The notes under the pieces are model-generated. The model ran no database searches. It was not told the DNA's origin and saw only the letters and a list, made by a program, of their open reading frames with translations. 64,000 bases of DNA from the NCBI RefSeq assembly GCF_030936135.1, contig NC_082595.1, positions 12,686,430 to 12,750,429 on the forward strand. The letters run 5' to 3'. Within the stretch, counting starts at the first letter, position 1; every line of letters starts with the position of its first letter. This DNA is from Gavia stellata (lineage: Eukaryota > Chordata > Aves > Gaviiformes > Gaviidae). Shown here piece after piece: positions 48,401 to 62,549 of the stretch. Made by a program: the position numbers and the translations under genes.

Positions 48401-51400
48401 TTCCCAAATGGGGTGAGTCCAGGTTACGACCTCTGCCTGCCTGACCTGAGACTTGGAAGCACCCTTATTTGCCTCACGGTACTGTTCAGAGTTTCAGGAG
48501 GAAGCCATGGTGCTTCCTTTCAAAGGCTGACCAACAGGAGGGGGAGTGACACAAGGCCTTCGCAGTCTCAATTCCCATTCCTTCCACATTCACTGAAAAA
48601 GAGAAATATTCATCAGGACTCACAATCCTGCCATTAGGTGGAATGAACTGGGAATTGTGTATATTGTCTATAACTGCAATTAGGAGAGGGTCAGATTGCA
48701 GGCTTGCCTTCCCCTTCTTGGTGAGTGTGCCCTTGAAAGCAGTCCAGGCTCTATTTAGTAGCAGTTGTCTTGCATATTAGAGAGAAGTGCTAACTGCATG
48801 GCTTCTGAACATCGGCATCCTCACTGTTAGGGAACCTCCCCTGTCCTGACTTTTTTCATTACTTTTCATTTAGAAAGTGCTCCCTATTGAGATGTGAGTT
48901 AGCAACCCTGCGGTGGGGGAAAGGGCATCTAATCGGCACCATGGTTGAGAGCGATGCTGCACAAGTAGATCTGTGGCACTCAGCAGCTTGAAAGGAGACG
49001 TTTCAGACATCCTGTGTGTCTGAATCTGCAGCTTGAACGAATGAGGCCTCCTTGCTTCATCCCATGCTGTGTGTGGCAGCCATATCCGTCAAGAGCAGTA
49101 CTCTGAGAGCAAGCCTTGAAGGGCAGGAAAGGCAATTTCTCGGCAAAACTAGTTCTTTCCAAAACTGAGCCCTTATAAATTGATTCAGAAGCGCTTCACA
49201 GAAGAGCAGAAACAGGCTAATAAGGAGGGTGAAGAACAAAACAAGATGAAGCAGAAGTTTCCTCTAGGAGGAGGGACCTGGCTTGTAGCTGACCCAGCAA
49301 AATGTAGAGCACCACAATGCTGAAGGTCTTCCCTTACCCTAAATTACTTGTGGAGCAGATGGGTGCAGTCCTCAGCTGTGTTTGCAGGGACTGGAGGATT
49401 TTATTCTACACCAGTGCTTTTGCTTTTTTTAAATACAATTCATGAACTTCTAAAAACTTCTAGTGGACGTGTGGGTCCCGTGTAACAAATGCCAGCCCGA
49501 CAACAAGCATGTTTGAGAATAAGGCTGAGGCACCACTGTGCTGGGGGAGATGGGGAAAAAATGCTTCACTGTGCTGGGAACTCAGCGCCTGATGGTTAAA
49601 GCTAAAACTCGGGCAGTCTGCCTGCCTTCCACCTGCAACTGCACAAAACCAGTTTCAGCACACAGCCTTCTTTAATTGCTTAGACCTTTGTTTTCCCAGG
49701 CTTTGTTTCTACCTTAGGGGAAAACTCTAGTGTGTATGGCTATTCATTTTTACCCTTTCCTCAGAAAAGGCTTTAAGATAAACCTGAAAGCACTCTGAGA
49801 GACTATAGGAAGCTGACTTTTTTTCTTATGGTAGGGCAATGTGCAACAGGCTTTGTGGATTCTAATAATATACAGAATTAATGTAATGATTTTTAATGAG
49901 ACAACATATTATGATTAAAAGACCAGCTGGTGAATGAGAGCAATAAAAGTATTAGAGGTTTTAATCTTCTGAGTATTGTGAGTTCATAGCTCACTAATAA
50001 CCTTGGGACTTCAGTTGCTATTAATAATGCTTCATGTTGCTAGGGAATGGTGCTGCATGATACATGGTGAATGCTGTGTGGAGTGGATATGTCTAAGGCA
50101 TGATTGCAACTAGCTAAATCTTTTTCTTATTTTATTGAACACAAATACTGTTTGATGACCCACAAAGCTGGATGTGGTTTATGGTGTTTATTAATGTTGC
50201 TTGTCCTGATTAAGTGATTAGTTAAACGGCATTTTACTGTGGCATGGGTATTTTCAATATTGGTTGTCGACAACGGTACTCTAGATGTAGTAGCATGCAG
50301 TGAGTAGGGTTCTCCAACACTCTGGCTGTTGTCTACCACTAAACTGCTACATGCCTCTGTGAATTGTACATCCTTGTACCTTTGTCTGCAAAGATGAGGC
50401 TCACCAACAAGTATTTTAGGGCAAAGCCTATTTCTTGCTCCCTTTTTATACTGCTTAGTATCTGGGATCCCCATATTTATCTGGGGCAAATACTAATTTT
50501 CAGTTTTGTGGTTTTTCTTCCAGATATTTAATTGATATTGTTATCAGAAATGCACATTTACACTGCCGTATAGAATTGCAGATCAACTACAATGCCTCAT
50601 TTTTAAAAAAAAATGTAGTCCTTGTAGTACTACTGTGCCTGGCAGAAGATACAGCTGAATTACAGTACTCTGACAGATGAGGATAGTGATGCAGTACCTC
50701 TGACAAGATGCAGTCAGAGCACTGCAATGAGGACAGTCGTGCTCACAAACCAACTTGGCCACATTGTTTGGGTCCTACAGGGCATCACAAGTTATACCAG
50801 CTAGCGCTCCCACTCCTACAGAGTATTAGTGTCTTGATGCACTGCCATCTCTCCTCTTTGCTTTGGCCAAAGGGCTCATTTGCAGCTCTGTCTTGCTCTA
50901 TCAAGGAATAAGTTTTATTGCAACCTGGTGAGTCAGTTATGCAATATGTGGTTTAATCTACTGTCCATCTATCAGTCCCCCACTGATAATGATTTAAACC
51001 TGTTTCTTGATCTTCTTCAAATGATAGAAAATTAAATTCCTGAAAACTTCTTAAAATTGATGCCTTGACAGAGTAGAAAGCTGAGAGATTTGTGCTCTCA
51101 GTGTCAGGAAAAGCAGCAGAATTCAACTGCTACTTGTGATTTGTTGGGGCTAATTTGCCAGCTGTAATCTTGTCTGTCAGACTGTCGGTAGCTCCACATT
51201 ACTGTATGTTGTCTATTACCTGATTAAAATATTAAAGGGGACCTAGGATAAGTGTCACCTTGAAGGGAAGGGAGCAAGTTTGAGAGACAAAGCATGACTA
51301 CCATAGAAGAGCAGGCATTAATAGTTCTACTGCACACTGAGCAGCTTTAGTCTTGCCTGCGTTCTTCCACACTGCCCCATGAATGTGGCATGCTCTTTCA

Positions 51401-52554
51401 GCTTTGGCTGGAAATATCCTCTCCTAAGTGGTTAGTTAATACAGATTTATTCAAGTGTGTCATGCGGATTTGGTTTTGACACAAGAGCCCTGAGAAAACA
51501 GAACACTGGGCACAGTGAGATCATAGGGCAGATAGGCACCATCCGTACAACTGTGTGTTGAAGCGAATCAGTTCTTACCATTAGAAGATCAAAGCCTTGT
51601 TGTTCACAAGTCTCTGTCTCCCACAGATAGCCCCTAACTTCTGTGTTCTGCCTGTTCAAAACAGGTACTGAGTTATTTCCTCTCCCCCCCTGCCATTTTT
51701 TACAAACAAGATGAACTCCCAAGGTCAGTCTCAGGCAAAGTAATCTGGATGGCTGCCATGCTGTAGTCCTGTCAAGTGCTGAATGCTTACTGTTTCCTTT
51801 GCAAAGCTGAACTGCAAATGTTCAATAATCTAACAGGGGCCATAGTCCTTCAATGGGACAAACGACTAAGAGTTGGTTACAGACATTGATAGGGCTCATA
51901 GTAAAAGAAAATATTGTAGATTTTCAGCAAAGCTCCTATTACAACAATGAAAATATTTGAATGGAAGAAAGCCAAGGAGAATATCCCATCTTGCCAGCTT
52001 TTCATGTTTCTCTTTCATACAGCGCTGTAAAAAACAGACTTTCATTTCTGTTCATTCTTAATGTCTCATGTCCCCTTTGGGTGCTGAGAAATGTTTTTCT
52101 GAAGCCATGTGTTCCTTCCAAAGTGGTGGTCAGTCTTGGCATAATCTTATGGTGCGTTAATATTGGTCATTTATCAAATTAAATGGAAATATCAAATGAA
52201 AATATTTCAAATATATGATTCTCTTTAAGTTTTCCATATTTTTGGAATGGAGAAGGACAGTTCATTGACAAGGAAAAGAAAAACGTATTTACATGAACCA
52301 TTGCAACATCAAAATTCAATAGCTAGGGTAAAACACAGAAGTCTACGAATCAGAAATTTTTTTCAAATCATTCTAGCTAGAAGCGGTATAGTCACTTTAA
52401 TAATTGAGTTTTAAGCACCAGACAGAAAATGCTGCTTTATCTTGTGTTATTAAACCCTTGACTGTTCTGCATCATCAAAGTTCCACTGAATAGTAGAAAA
52501 CAAATCATTTTAAAGTATTCTTCCACAGACCTCTTCACCTTGAGGTCTATGGTC
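45498..52554. other. Non-coding stretch, no gene recognised
   Basis: It holds a T-rich run (T13-A-T8) at 45891-45912. It also has a pyrimidine tract ending in TTTTCAG at 47053 that resembles a splice acceptor but leads into no recognisable exon. Several open frames lie around 48038-48640 and 50127-50489 (up to 120 codons), without domains. Nothing else was recognised. Confidence 0.6.
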
Positions 52555-55500
52555 TCAGCATATGTTCATCTGAGAAACACTTGTAAACAAATAACCCTCT
52601 TCACCAAAGATGTCTGAATACCCTTGTTGCCTTCTGAGAGAAATAAGCTTCTGCTCATGCAGAACTCTTAATGGTCTGTAATGGAAGGTCTGCCTTCTGC
52701 CATCCACTCCTAGACCAATGTCTCCGTTGTAAATGTAATTATTTGTATTAGCCCTAATAGAACAGTAAGAAGTAAAACTATTTGGATGATGACTTTGCAT
52801 AATAGTTTGGATGTTCTAGGGAAACATTGCAGGGAAATGCAGTGTCATAATTCATATAATTTCTGTTCTTTGGATGCTGCTTTCAGTTTTGCCTTTATGA
52901 AGCAGTCTAGGTTTCAGCTCATTTATAGTAGTCTAGTTTTATTAATATCTGCAATAGTTCACTGTAAAACCTCACTCAATTTTTTTCCTCCATACTTTCT
53001 TCCAGTCTTCATTATGCTAAATTAGCCTTAAAATTAGTCTCTGTCCTGATTCCCTATTTTCTTCTGCTTTGTACACTCCATTCTACTGCATGTGCTTTTG
53101 TAACTTAGCCCTGTGAAGTGTAAATGCACTTGTTACAACACCATCAAGCCATTTACACTAGAGCCAGATTAATTTTTTTCTGTTTTCTTAAAAACCTCCT
53201 GTTAAGGGAGTCAGTTTGTGTGGAAGATAAACAATACTCAAGTTTGGGTTAAATTCAGTGAATAGTTTCATCTGCACAAGAAGGAAAAAACAGTGAGAAA
53301 TACTGTATGTGTTTCTGTGTGGTGAATTTATTCCAGAAATTCTAGTGTTTTGTGGGTTGTTTTTTTTGTCATTTGAAGTTTCAAAAATAGTATGTACTAT
53401 CTTTTATTTTAAAGTTAAAAACTTCTTAAGTTTAGATTACCTGAGATCAGTACGTTTTGTTTCAAATTGAATGGATTGCTTTAAGATCAACTTGAAATAG
53501 AAATGCCGCAGAATTTTTCATACCCCTAACTGGCCACTGAATTAAAATGTCAATATCCTAAGTTTACTTTGAACAGATACAATTGCAGCAGATAAAATGA
53601 GTGAGAACCAGGCCTTTTTTTTTTCCCCCAATTCCTCTTGTGCAAGCCATGAAATACATTTCAAGCCTTTTATTACTGCATTGAAGTGAGCATCCTGCAT
53701 AGTTCATTCCTAACAAAATGCTATTAGTGAAGGATTAATAGAATAAATCACATTTGATTTGTAACCGAAATGATACAAATAGCTAGACATAGAGGACCAT
53801 TTTGCATTTGTCTATTCTAAAACTTGAGCTATTGCAATTAATACTAGAGCTTGTCCTAAATTCTACAAAAATAAAATTTATAGTAACAAGATGATGCTCC
53901 TTGGCCATTTAGGCTGCCAGATCTGATGGTCTCTTCTGGCTCACAGAACCCAGCTGCTCACCACAAACACAACTGTGAAGTTGCTTATAATTGTTCGTGC
54001 CATCACTATTTAAAAATGTTGTTGTACCTTATAACAGATTACTGGCTTTGTATGAGTTAAAGGTGGTTTCAGACTAAACCTAAGAAAGCTAATACGCTTC
54101 AGATTTATTCCAGTGTGTCGGATCATAAATTGTTCTTTGTTGCAAAAATTATAGCAAACATGCAGTTACTTCTATATCAGATTCTGCAACCCTCTTTCAT
54201 ATATGACTCAGGTGAAACTCCAGCCAAAATTCACATAGACTCTAATACTTGGCTTCAGTGACACAGTTGGGTGTATTGTAATGAGTGCTATCAGTAAATC
54301 AAAAGGACTTTGATCAAAATAAAATATTGTAAATGGTATTACATACAAAATATAATGCAAAGCTTCAACGGGCTTTGTATCTATAGAAGTACATTATGAA
54401 ATAACTATGAGAAACTTTCAATCTTACTTGTACAAGACTAGTTCTTGCTCCTTCTGCACACTTAAGCAATGATAGATTTTTTTATTTTTCATACCACTCT
54501 TGCACTCTTTATTTTTACTCAAAGAGAGAAAGTCAAGTCTGAAAAATAAAACAAATTAGAACAAGGTGGTAGCACCAGGATCAGCCAAAGCATGTTTGTT
54601 CTTGTAGGGGGAATCAAATCAGCATCCTAGGTTTATAAATTATTTGGTACTTAGTGAAAACCCCTGTAACTTTATATATTAAAAAAAAAAAGATATTTTG
54701 GTGATTGCTGTACCAGTGTTTGGTAAATGGTAGACTGTGCGTATACCATATGCAAACAGCGCTTCTATTAAATGCTCTGGTCTCATCGCAGAAAACAAAG
54801 GGGAGATCTAAAACCCAGCAATGTTACCCATCTGGCAGCCTCTAGGTTATCTTGTCTCTGCAGGCGGGACGATCAGAACTGTGTTTGTTTCACCAGGCAG
54901 GTATGACAACACAGATTTATGTGGGATACCTCGGATAGCAAAAGGACCATCTTAGATCAAACTATAGAGCCTTTATACTATACTCTGTGTCCCGTTAACT
55001 TTTTCAGTCAAAAGAATATCAAACTGGGTGACATATACTGTCACAAATTCACAGTTAGTACTTCCATTGACATCAGCACAAGTCCTGTGTCTGGAGCTGC
55101 AGAGATGTGGCCTATTGCAAACTGCTTCATAAAAAAGAAATCGCTCTCTGCTACTTGATCTTTCTGATTGGGAGAGATGAAATATGAAAGGAATCTTGAA
55201 AGGGGAAAAATCTGTAGGGATTTCTTGTCATAAGCTGTGGAAATAGACAGAAACTCTGCCAGGCCTTTTCGGTTTTGGTTTTTTCCCCACTAATGCTCTT
55301 CACCCTAACCTTGAACGTTTGTGTAACAGAAACATAAAGGACTTTCTTCTTTCACTTGTACCATTTCCATTTTGGCCTGGATTTTGCCAGTAGGAATTAA
55401 ACCTGGGGAGGTTGCTATGCGAACCTGAACCAACGTAAGTTCTACTGATAAAACGGTAAAGAGTATAGAAATACAACCTAAAAATGAGTTTCTATCTTGC

Positions 55501-58302
55501 TAGAAACAAGACTTGTTCTGATTCAGCCCCAGGACAGAGGATCCATCTGATATACGGCAACCTGGCAGGGCTCTTCTAGTTCTGGCCTAACAGTCTGTGT
55601 ACTAGCAAAGCTGACTCTGCAAATGATAGCATACAGGATCCTTGCAATTTTTCACACAAAATGCATGAATAGAAAAACACTTGTTTGAAACCTTTCACAA
55701 GCTGTGGAGTTGGAGACCATCGTGTCTCCAGCATTTGCAGCTCTAGAAGAGCAGTCATGCACCTCCTCACAGTGTAAAACTGAAACAATTATTTAATGAC
55801 GAAAAGGGGGAGTAGTGCATTTTGCCTAATGTATGTTAAAATCCAAAGGTAGACAGTGCAGTAATAGTTAAACTCTAAGTTGTCTAAAATGGATTTCAAC
55901 AGGTTAGATAAGTTTTAAAAAAATAATATGTTTTTCTTTGCCTTATGAAGACAGGTTTTGCTGGGTCTTGCATAGTTTAATTTCTTCAAGCCAGTGGTGC
56001 AAACCAGGCAAAATGTTTGTTACAGGGACTCGATTCTGTTTGTTTATTTATTGCTGCTCCTGGAAATGTATTTTTCCTGAAGTGCAACTGAAAAACAGCA
56101 TTAAATATGCAGGCCTCATGTATGCCTATCTGGGTGTTAGTCCTGAGAAATAAAGCACGTAATTGCTCACTCATGCACTGAGTTCAGCAACTTTCAGGCT
56201 CAGTTATTTGGAGCAGAACTGTTCATACAAGATAAATACTATATAGCTCTGTCCAGCAAACGCTTAGTAGAAATACCTAACAAAAGCAATGGAACTTAAA
56301 AGAGCAGCTCGGGCTTGACCTAGCATTTGAAGACTCTTACGAAGCCAGTTAGAATTTACAGAGATAAAAAGTTAAACACAGATCAGCAATCCTGATGAAA
56401 TGTGGGTATCAGATTGTCGTTTGAGTTTACAGTATGTAAAAACTAAAGGGCATATACAAGTGTTCACACAACAGATTGTCATCTAGCTGGTGAAAGTTGC
56501 TGAACTTTGAAAACATGGAAACCAAAACTTATAGTTGCAATAGTGTACACATGCATATGGAATAACCATCTGACACATGGTCACAAGTGGTGATCCCAGT
56601 AGACCTGCTGGCATTCGATGGTGCTCTTTACAGGTGATGTCTTCATGAAGTCCCGATGGCTTTGTTTCCAGAAGCAGCAATTATCACCTCCCCTTTTCTC
56701 TCCCTGCTTGTACCCAAGTGCCAGCTGTGGCAGCTGGACCTGCTGTTGACCAGCCAGAGCATTTGTGACAGTCCTTCCCTTCCTTAGGCCAGTCAGGCAT
56801 GCGAGGCGCTACAGTTTCGGAGGAAACTGCAGCGTCTAGGTGTTTGTTTGCATCCGCAAAGAAAGGAACGGGTGTCATGGAAACAAGTTGGTTACTCTAT
56901 GGCCACCCAATCTCCCTTGTTCTAGAAGCAAGAAAAATCATACTGTGAATAGGTGCACGATTGCTTGTCGCTTCCCGCTCTGAGAAAAAGCGGCAGGAAA
57001 AGCACAGGCACTGACATCTGCTCCTGGGAAGGAGGGGCAGCAAACCAGGGAGAAGGGATGACTCTAATACTGCTATTGACAGATTTTTCTATTTTTACTC
57101 AGTTTGCTTTATCCCATACAATTTAAATAAAGAACATGGGATTTGAGTCTCTAATCCAGGAAATCCGTATTACATAGGTTTTCCTCGCAACTCGTTTGTC
57201 AGGGAAAGTAAAAATTATGCCACACAAGATGAAAAATTTCTTGAAGGGCATGTGTGCCTCTGAACGTTTTAATATTGTCATACTTGAATATTGTATTATG
57301 ATTACATTTTCTTCATGTTGCAGCAGAGAGGGGTGAAATACACAGCTTCTCTGCAGGCAGACCTGATAGGCATTATCTGTCAGGCTCTGCATAGCTGGGA
57401 ACATGTCTAAACAAAAGTTCAGACCTTTGTCTAGCAAGCCATTCTTCAGTGGCCACGGAAAGCTGTTACAATGCTTTAGAAAGGCCTCCAGGTGAACTTC
57501 CAGGAAACCAGCAAGTCTCCGAGATTGCCAGCAATCATTCTTTCAAGTCGGTTTATAAAGTATGTTTTTCTGAAAAGAGAGCGTAAGAAGGGCACAGTGC
57601 TGCAAGCTGTTTGATTGGTTTCTCCACAGCTTGGTGAACCTATGCAGATTCCAGCCTGCTTTATTGCAACATAGGGTTTTGCTGCTGCTGTTGATTTATG
57701 ACAGACCGAAGTCTTGACTCCTGCTAATTCTGCAGGGTCATGCTGCTAACAACGAGTGTGCTGAAGTGTGTTTTTTGTTTTGCATGTGAGAAGAGTTGCT
57801 TAATCAGTTCCAATTAGAAGACTAATACATTTTCCTTAGGCTTATGCAAGAATAAGCTTTAACAAGTAGCACTATTCTTTATGCCAGAAAAGCTGCACTT
57901 CATTAGTTTTGCTCTCTTGGCCAGAAATCAGGATCAAGCTGGTGGAATTGACACAACCTTTTCACTCCTCCAAACATGTTCTCCTTGTCTCCTCCCAAAG
58001 AAGTGCTGTTATGGTTTAAGGGAAGATGCAATTTGCACTTAATGCAGTATTGTGGATTAGACAATGCTCAGTCTTCTCTTGCGAGTAGGTAAGCGACTAA
58101 AGATTACACAGATGATCTTCCTTACATGTAACAAGAACAGCTACGCAAAATGCTAAGGATGGCTTTGTGTCGTTGGAAGAACATCTGGTTTACAGTGGCA
58201 GATTGTACTGAACTCTGCTATGGATGCTGTCAGCTGTCTCTGCTCTGTACCTCAAGTGAAAGTTTTGTGTATGGACACATGTTACGATTAATGCCTAAAT
58301 TT

Positions 58303-58326
58303 CTAATTTTGAGCACTCAAAATTAG
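58303..58326. repeat. Inverted repeat, 11-bp arms with 2-base spacer
   Basis: CTAATTTTGAG (58303-58313) and CTCAAAATTAG (58316-58326) are exact reverse complements separated by CA. Flanking bases T and G do not pair. It may be a dimeric protein-binding site or chance. No repeat family is recognised around it. Confidence 0.95.
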
Positions 58327-61300
58327 GGCTAAGTGATGAAATCAGAAAGGGAATCCAAGATGTTTGAAGTAGCACCACACAATAAACAAATAAAACAATT
58401 AATAGCAAGGTTAATGTGTGCGGCTGAATTGCAAGGAAGATATAAAAATGAGTACAAGACACATTCGAGGTAACATGGCTCGAAGCGTAAGAATGTTGCA
58501 GGGAAGAAGTATTTCCTATATTGTTTTGAAATACACTCAGGTGCTTGGAAGCAGCAAGTCACTTAATGCCCTTACATTTGCACACCTGTAGAACAGCTTC
58601 TTCAAAGACTTGCCACTGTAGTAAGGGGTTCACCTGTGTGAGCGGATGTGAGCTGCTGGCTTGACAGGATCGCGTACTTCACAAAGGAGACTTCCAGGGC
58701 TTGTTCCAACTTGGCAGAGAGAAAATATGTGACAAATGTATACTTTCTCATGTGAATATTTCAGAAATTCTCTTGAAGCACTTAGAAACAATTTCATTCC
58801 TTTCATGGCACAGGATGTTTAAAAAATGCTGAGAAAAAAAAAGGAAGTAAACTAGAAAACTTTTCATGGTCTTTAAGAATAAAAAAGTGGGAGAGAGGAA
58901 GGGAGGAAAGTGATGGTGGTATTCAGCTTACGTGAAGTGAGGCAAAGTACTTCCCCCTCCCTCCCACCCCGCTTAGTTTTGCAGCACTGGATCCCCTGGG
59001 CAAAGTAATCTAGAAAAATGTTTTAGCATGGAGTATCATCTCTCTTTGGAGCCAGAGGATGATGAATGCCTTTTTGTAGGCCAGATATGGGTTGCCTGCA
59101 AGAGACTGGGGTCGGAAAACAGACCCTCAAATTTAACTGTCTTGTATTTTGAGATTATAATGTATAAATAAAATGGTTCTTTCGGTCTAGTGCCATACCC
59201 AAAAGCAGTCTGGGATCGTAAAAGAAGCACCAGGAGGTAAGATCTGGTACTAGTGAGACAACATACTGATACTTGATAGCATATACCCTGTTTCCTGATC
59301 CACAGGCATGCTTGCACTCCCTTTCACAGCAAATATGCTTCTACTTCTTAGAAATCTGTGCATTGCTTGCACTGCAGCTAACTGGAATTGATTTATGTTA
59401 ATAATCTTTAATAAACTAAAGATGCTATTAGTACTGAACGTGCAAAATACTTAAAAGGTTGTTTTTCATGCCTATTGCTAAAATTAATGCTTAGATTACT
59501 GCCAAGTTCTTCCCACTTTCCAATTTAAAATGGAGATTTAACTTTGGCTTCTTGTGAAACTTTTCACTGAGGTTAAGGGCTGGAGTGGGAAAAAACTTAG
59601 TATGTTATGTCATAAAATGCAGGTAGCTTTTAACTTTTTTTTTTTTTAGAACAGTATACCATGATTTTACATGTTACAACCCAATACATGCATTTTTTTT
59701 TTTCTTTGTGTAAAAGCATTTGGATTTTTTGACTTCTAAGATCTGCTGGGGTAATGGTTTGTGACAGCAGTAGAAAAAACTGATCTGTGACTCTTCCGAA
59801 GCCTCTTGGAAGGCTTGAATTCGGAGGAAAGAGGGCAAAGAGGGAGTAAGTACTATGTATGTATGTGAGGAAACAGCTCTTAAACACTCTCTTCAGCTTT
59901 TTGATGTCTGTAAGATTAGATTTCTATTTTCCTAGTTTCTCTTGCTTTTATTCCTTACAGTACCTTTTTAATTTGACAAGCTTTACTTTAAGGCAAGATC
60001 AATCAATTAATGTCTTTAGAATTGAAATAATCAGTCTATTGACAATTTAAAATGTTAAGGCAAAAGCCTGTTGAGACGGTATGGTCATACTGAAATACGG
60101 TGGAGGAATCCTCTCCTTAACATACTTCTATTTTTAAAGCAGCTGAAAGACGTGCGTGCATGCTATCAATGTCTTCTCAAGTGCATTTATTCTACTACTC
60201 CCACATAAAAAGTAGGGAGGGAGATATTATTTAAAAACCATTACAAAGAGACAACTATTGAATTCAGGTTTCCAGAGACATCATTTAAGAAGGAAACCCA
60301 CTGTCTCTCAACGAGATAATGCCACGGGGAATGGAAGATTATGCATGAGATAATTTTGTTCCCAAGTATTGTAAATCTCAGCTGCTTTCCCTTCCAAACC
60401 CAGCACCTTGGGGTATGAGAGCTTATTATAATTTATTCTCTACTGTGCGTTCAAGCCAAAACACTAGAGTAAAAGCTATCACTTAAATATGCATCTTGTT
60501 TTTTCAGTTCTCGGTGTTGGTAGGTGGCATGATTTCTAAGACAAAACTGAGATGGTCTTTGAAAAAAAGCAGAACATAACACACATATAATGACGACGTA
60601 GTACCCAAGTCAGATTCTTACTTCAGGGGATGACAACTTGAAATACTGAAGTAGCCTTCTTGATGCTGCAATACAGTCTGGTTCTCCTTACTTAAGACCT
60701 TATTTAACATCAGGCCAGGGACAGACTACTCCTTTTAAAGGTAAGGGTGTTCTTGAAGGCTTAGGAATAAGAAGATTAGGTCTCTCTATCACAAACAGTA
60801 ATTCAAATCACTTAAACCCTCTTGAATCCTCATAGAAGTCTGCAATCAGGAATACTTTTAAATAGATATTTAACAGAGCTTTTTTCCTAGGAAGAAAAAG
60901 GATTTACCATATTGTAATTTCTTGATGATGATCTCAAAACTAATTGAGAAAAGGGGGAAGATTTTGCTGCTGCAGCCTAACTTTCTAGCTACAGCTTGCA
61001 ACTTTCCTGTTCTTCAGAGCACTTTGCTGTGGGAATACAGAAATGCAGTCTCTTCTTTCTCTCACAACTGGAGCCCTGCCCAGTGGCTGCAGACAAGCAA
61101 TGGCTCTTTGTTCTTTAACCTCCAGCTGAACCAGGGATGCGAATCTGACAAGCTGAAGCAGCATTCTTATCCTGCTTCAACTGGGTCAGCTTTTCCGAGA
61201 AGGGCAAAGTGAAAATAGTTTTTCAAAATTCAAACACTGGGGAAAAAAAACCCTAGTATCTGGTTATTTGCAAAATTTGATGATGCTTTCCTTTCCCTTT

Positions 61301-61801
61301 AGCACATGTGTTTTTAGCTGCTGACAAAGAGCTGGAAACAGCTAGACCCAGGGCAATAGCAAGACAATTTTGATATCCATAGCTCCAGCCATGACCTCTA
61401 TAGCACTACATGAACCCAATCTCCTAGTTAAGTTCCCTTTAAGAAAGCTGGACCTGAGTGGTAAGCCTCTGTTGCCATTCTTTCCACAAGTACTTGGAAG
61501 CGTATTTCCACTGGTTAACGAGCTATGAGATAACAGTTTAGTTACTTTATCCACACCTGCCTTAGCAACAAGCAGAAAGTTGTTATCCTCTATGTGAATT
61601 CTAAGAATAGTTGTTTTAAAAAAAATAATAATCAAAACACAAAACCCCAACACCTAAGAGTATAGAAATTCTCTGAGCAAAACTCATGCTCATGAAAATC
61701 TACCTCTCAAGTTTGTGTGCAAAGTATCCTTTATTAGAAGATTCTGGTAGGCAGTGCTTAATATGTGATATGCAGGAAAGACAGAATAACCTACCATGCT
61801 G

Positions 61802-61840
61802 CTTTCTCTTTCTCTCTTTTTTTCTTTCTTTTTTTCATAG
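61802..61840 (+). promoter_or_regulatory. Strong 3' splice-site-like pyrimidine tract
   Basis: Thirty-five uninterrupted pyrimidines (61802-61836) are followed directly by ATAG, an unusually good acceptor shape for a plus-strand intron ending at 61840. The sequence after it stays open only to a TAA at 61948-61950 and is not recognised as a protein. It could be the acceptor of a plus-strand non-coding transcript converging on COX7A2L, or simply a CT-rich low-complexity tract. Confidence 0.3.
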
Positions 61841-62460
61841 AATTTAACAGCCTACACCATAAGATTCTTGGTGCCATGGAAGCATGGGATACTGAGGATA
61901 AAATATATTATCATAGAGGCAACACAGCTATCAATTCCTGGAGAACTTAATTATTCTCTGCTATTCTTTTGAGTCTTGCTGTCCTTACAAATTTCTTTTT
62001 CAGTGACTTAATCTCCCGCACCCTGAAATATCAACATTAACTGAAACCTGAGATCACAGTACAAGCAGCTACTTTCTTTCCTATGGAACAGTAATAAGGC
62101 TTTGGTAATAACTTGACTGGAAAAAAATGAGAATGTTTTTAGTAAAAAACTGAAGAAATGGTAATTTTAGGTTCCTTTATCAACAGTTTTCCTTATTTAA
62201 ATGGAAGGTGGTTTCTGCACTGCTCTGGGAAAGATGGGTCTTTACAGAGGCCAGTGAATCCATGTTTATACAGAGCCTGGGTGACCAAAAGCAAATACTC
62301 AGTGTTCATAGACAGAGGAGGATCTATCAAGTTAGAGGATGCTTTTTGTGAAGACCTGTGTGAAACTTGCAGTTCAAGGCTATGATATTACATGGGAAAG
62401 AGAATGAGTAAAGGGTTTTATTGGCTTCTCCCTCTTCTACCCACACAGCAAAGGAAATGA

Positions 62461-62500
62461 GTGTGTATGTGTGTACATAAATAGATATGTGCGTGCACTG
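62461..62500. repeat. GT-rich imperfect dinucleotide tract
   Basis: The tract GTGTGTATGTGTGTACATAA followed by ATAGATATGTGCGTGCAC is a largely alternating purine-pyrimidine tract. It is a degenerate microsatellite. Confidence 0.8.
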
Positions 62501-62512
62501 AAAATAATATGC

Positions 62513-62549
62513 ACCTATTTCACCAAAAATGACCTGTTTCACCAAAAAT
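62513..62549. repeat. Two-copy 19-bp tandem repeat
   Basis: The unit ACCTATTTCACCAAAAAT (62513-62530) recurs one base later as ACCTGTTTCACCAAAAAT (62532-62549) with one mismatch. This is a recent local duplication just beyond the likely COX7A2L polyadenylation region. Confidence 0.9.

Larger units (their letters stand above)
52555..62512. other. Non-coding stretch, no gene recognised
   Basis: This is AT-rich DNA with no WD40, kinase or other recognisable coding exon on either strand. It contains an A11 run at 54681-54691, a 24-base near-palindrome at 58303-58326, and T runs at 59635-59647 and 59693-59703. There is also a strong acceptor-like pyrimidine tract at 61802-61840. A 75-codon plus-strand frame at 62158-62385 looks protein-like in composition but matches nothing I know. 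Confidence 0.55.

Noticed and set aside
48038..48637. Cluster of short plus-strand frames suggesting a gene or retroviral remnant
   Set aside because: The frames do not join into any recognisable protein and carry no protease, reverse transcriptase or integrase motif. No LTR pair was seen.
62158..62385. 75-codon frame with mixed, protein-like composition
   Set aside because: It matches no family I know and has no splice or poly-A support. It is close to the COX7A2L 3' end but on the opposite strand, and chance is the simplest reading.
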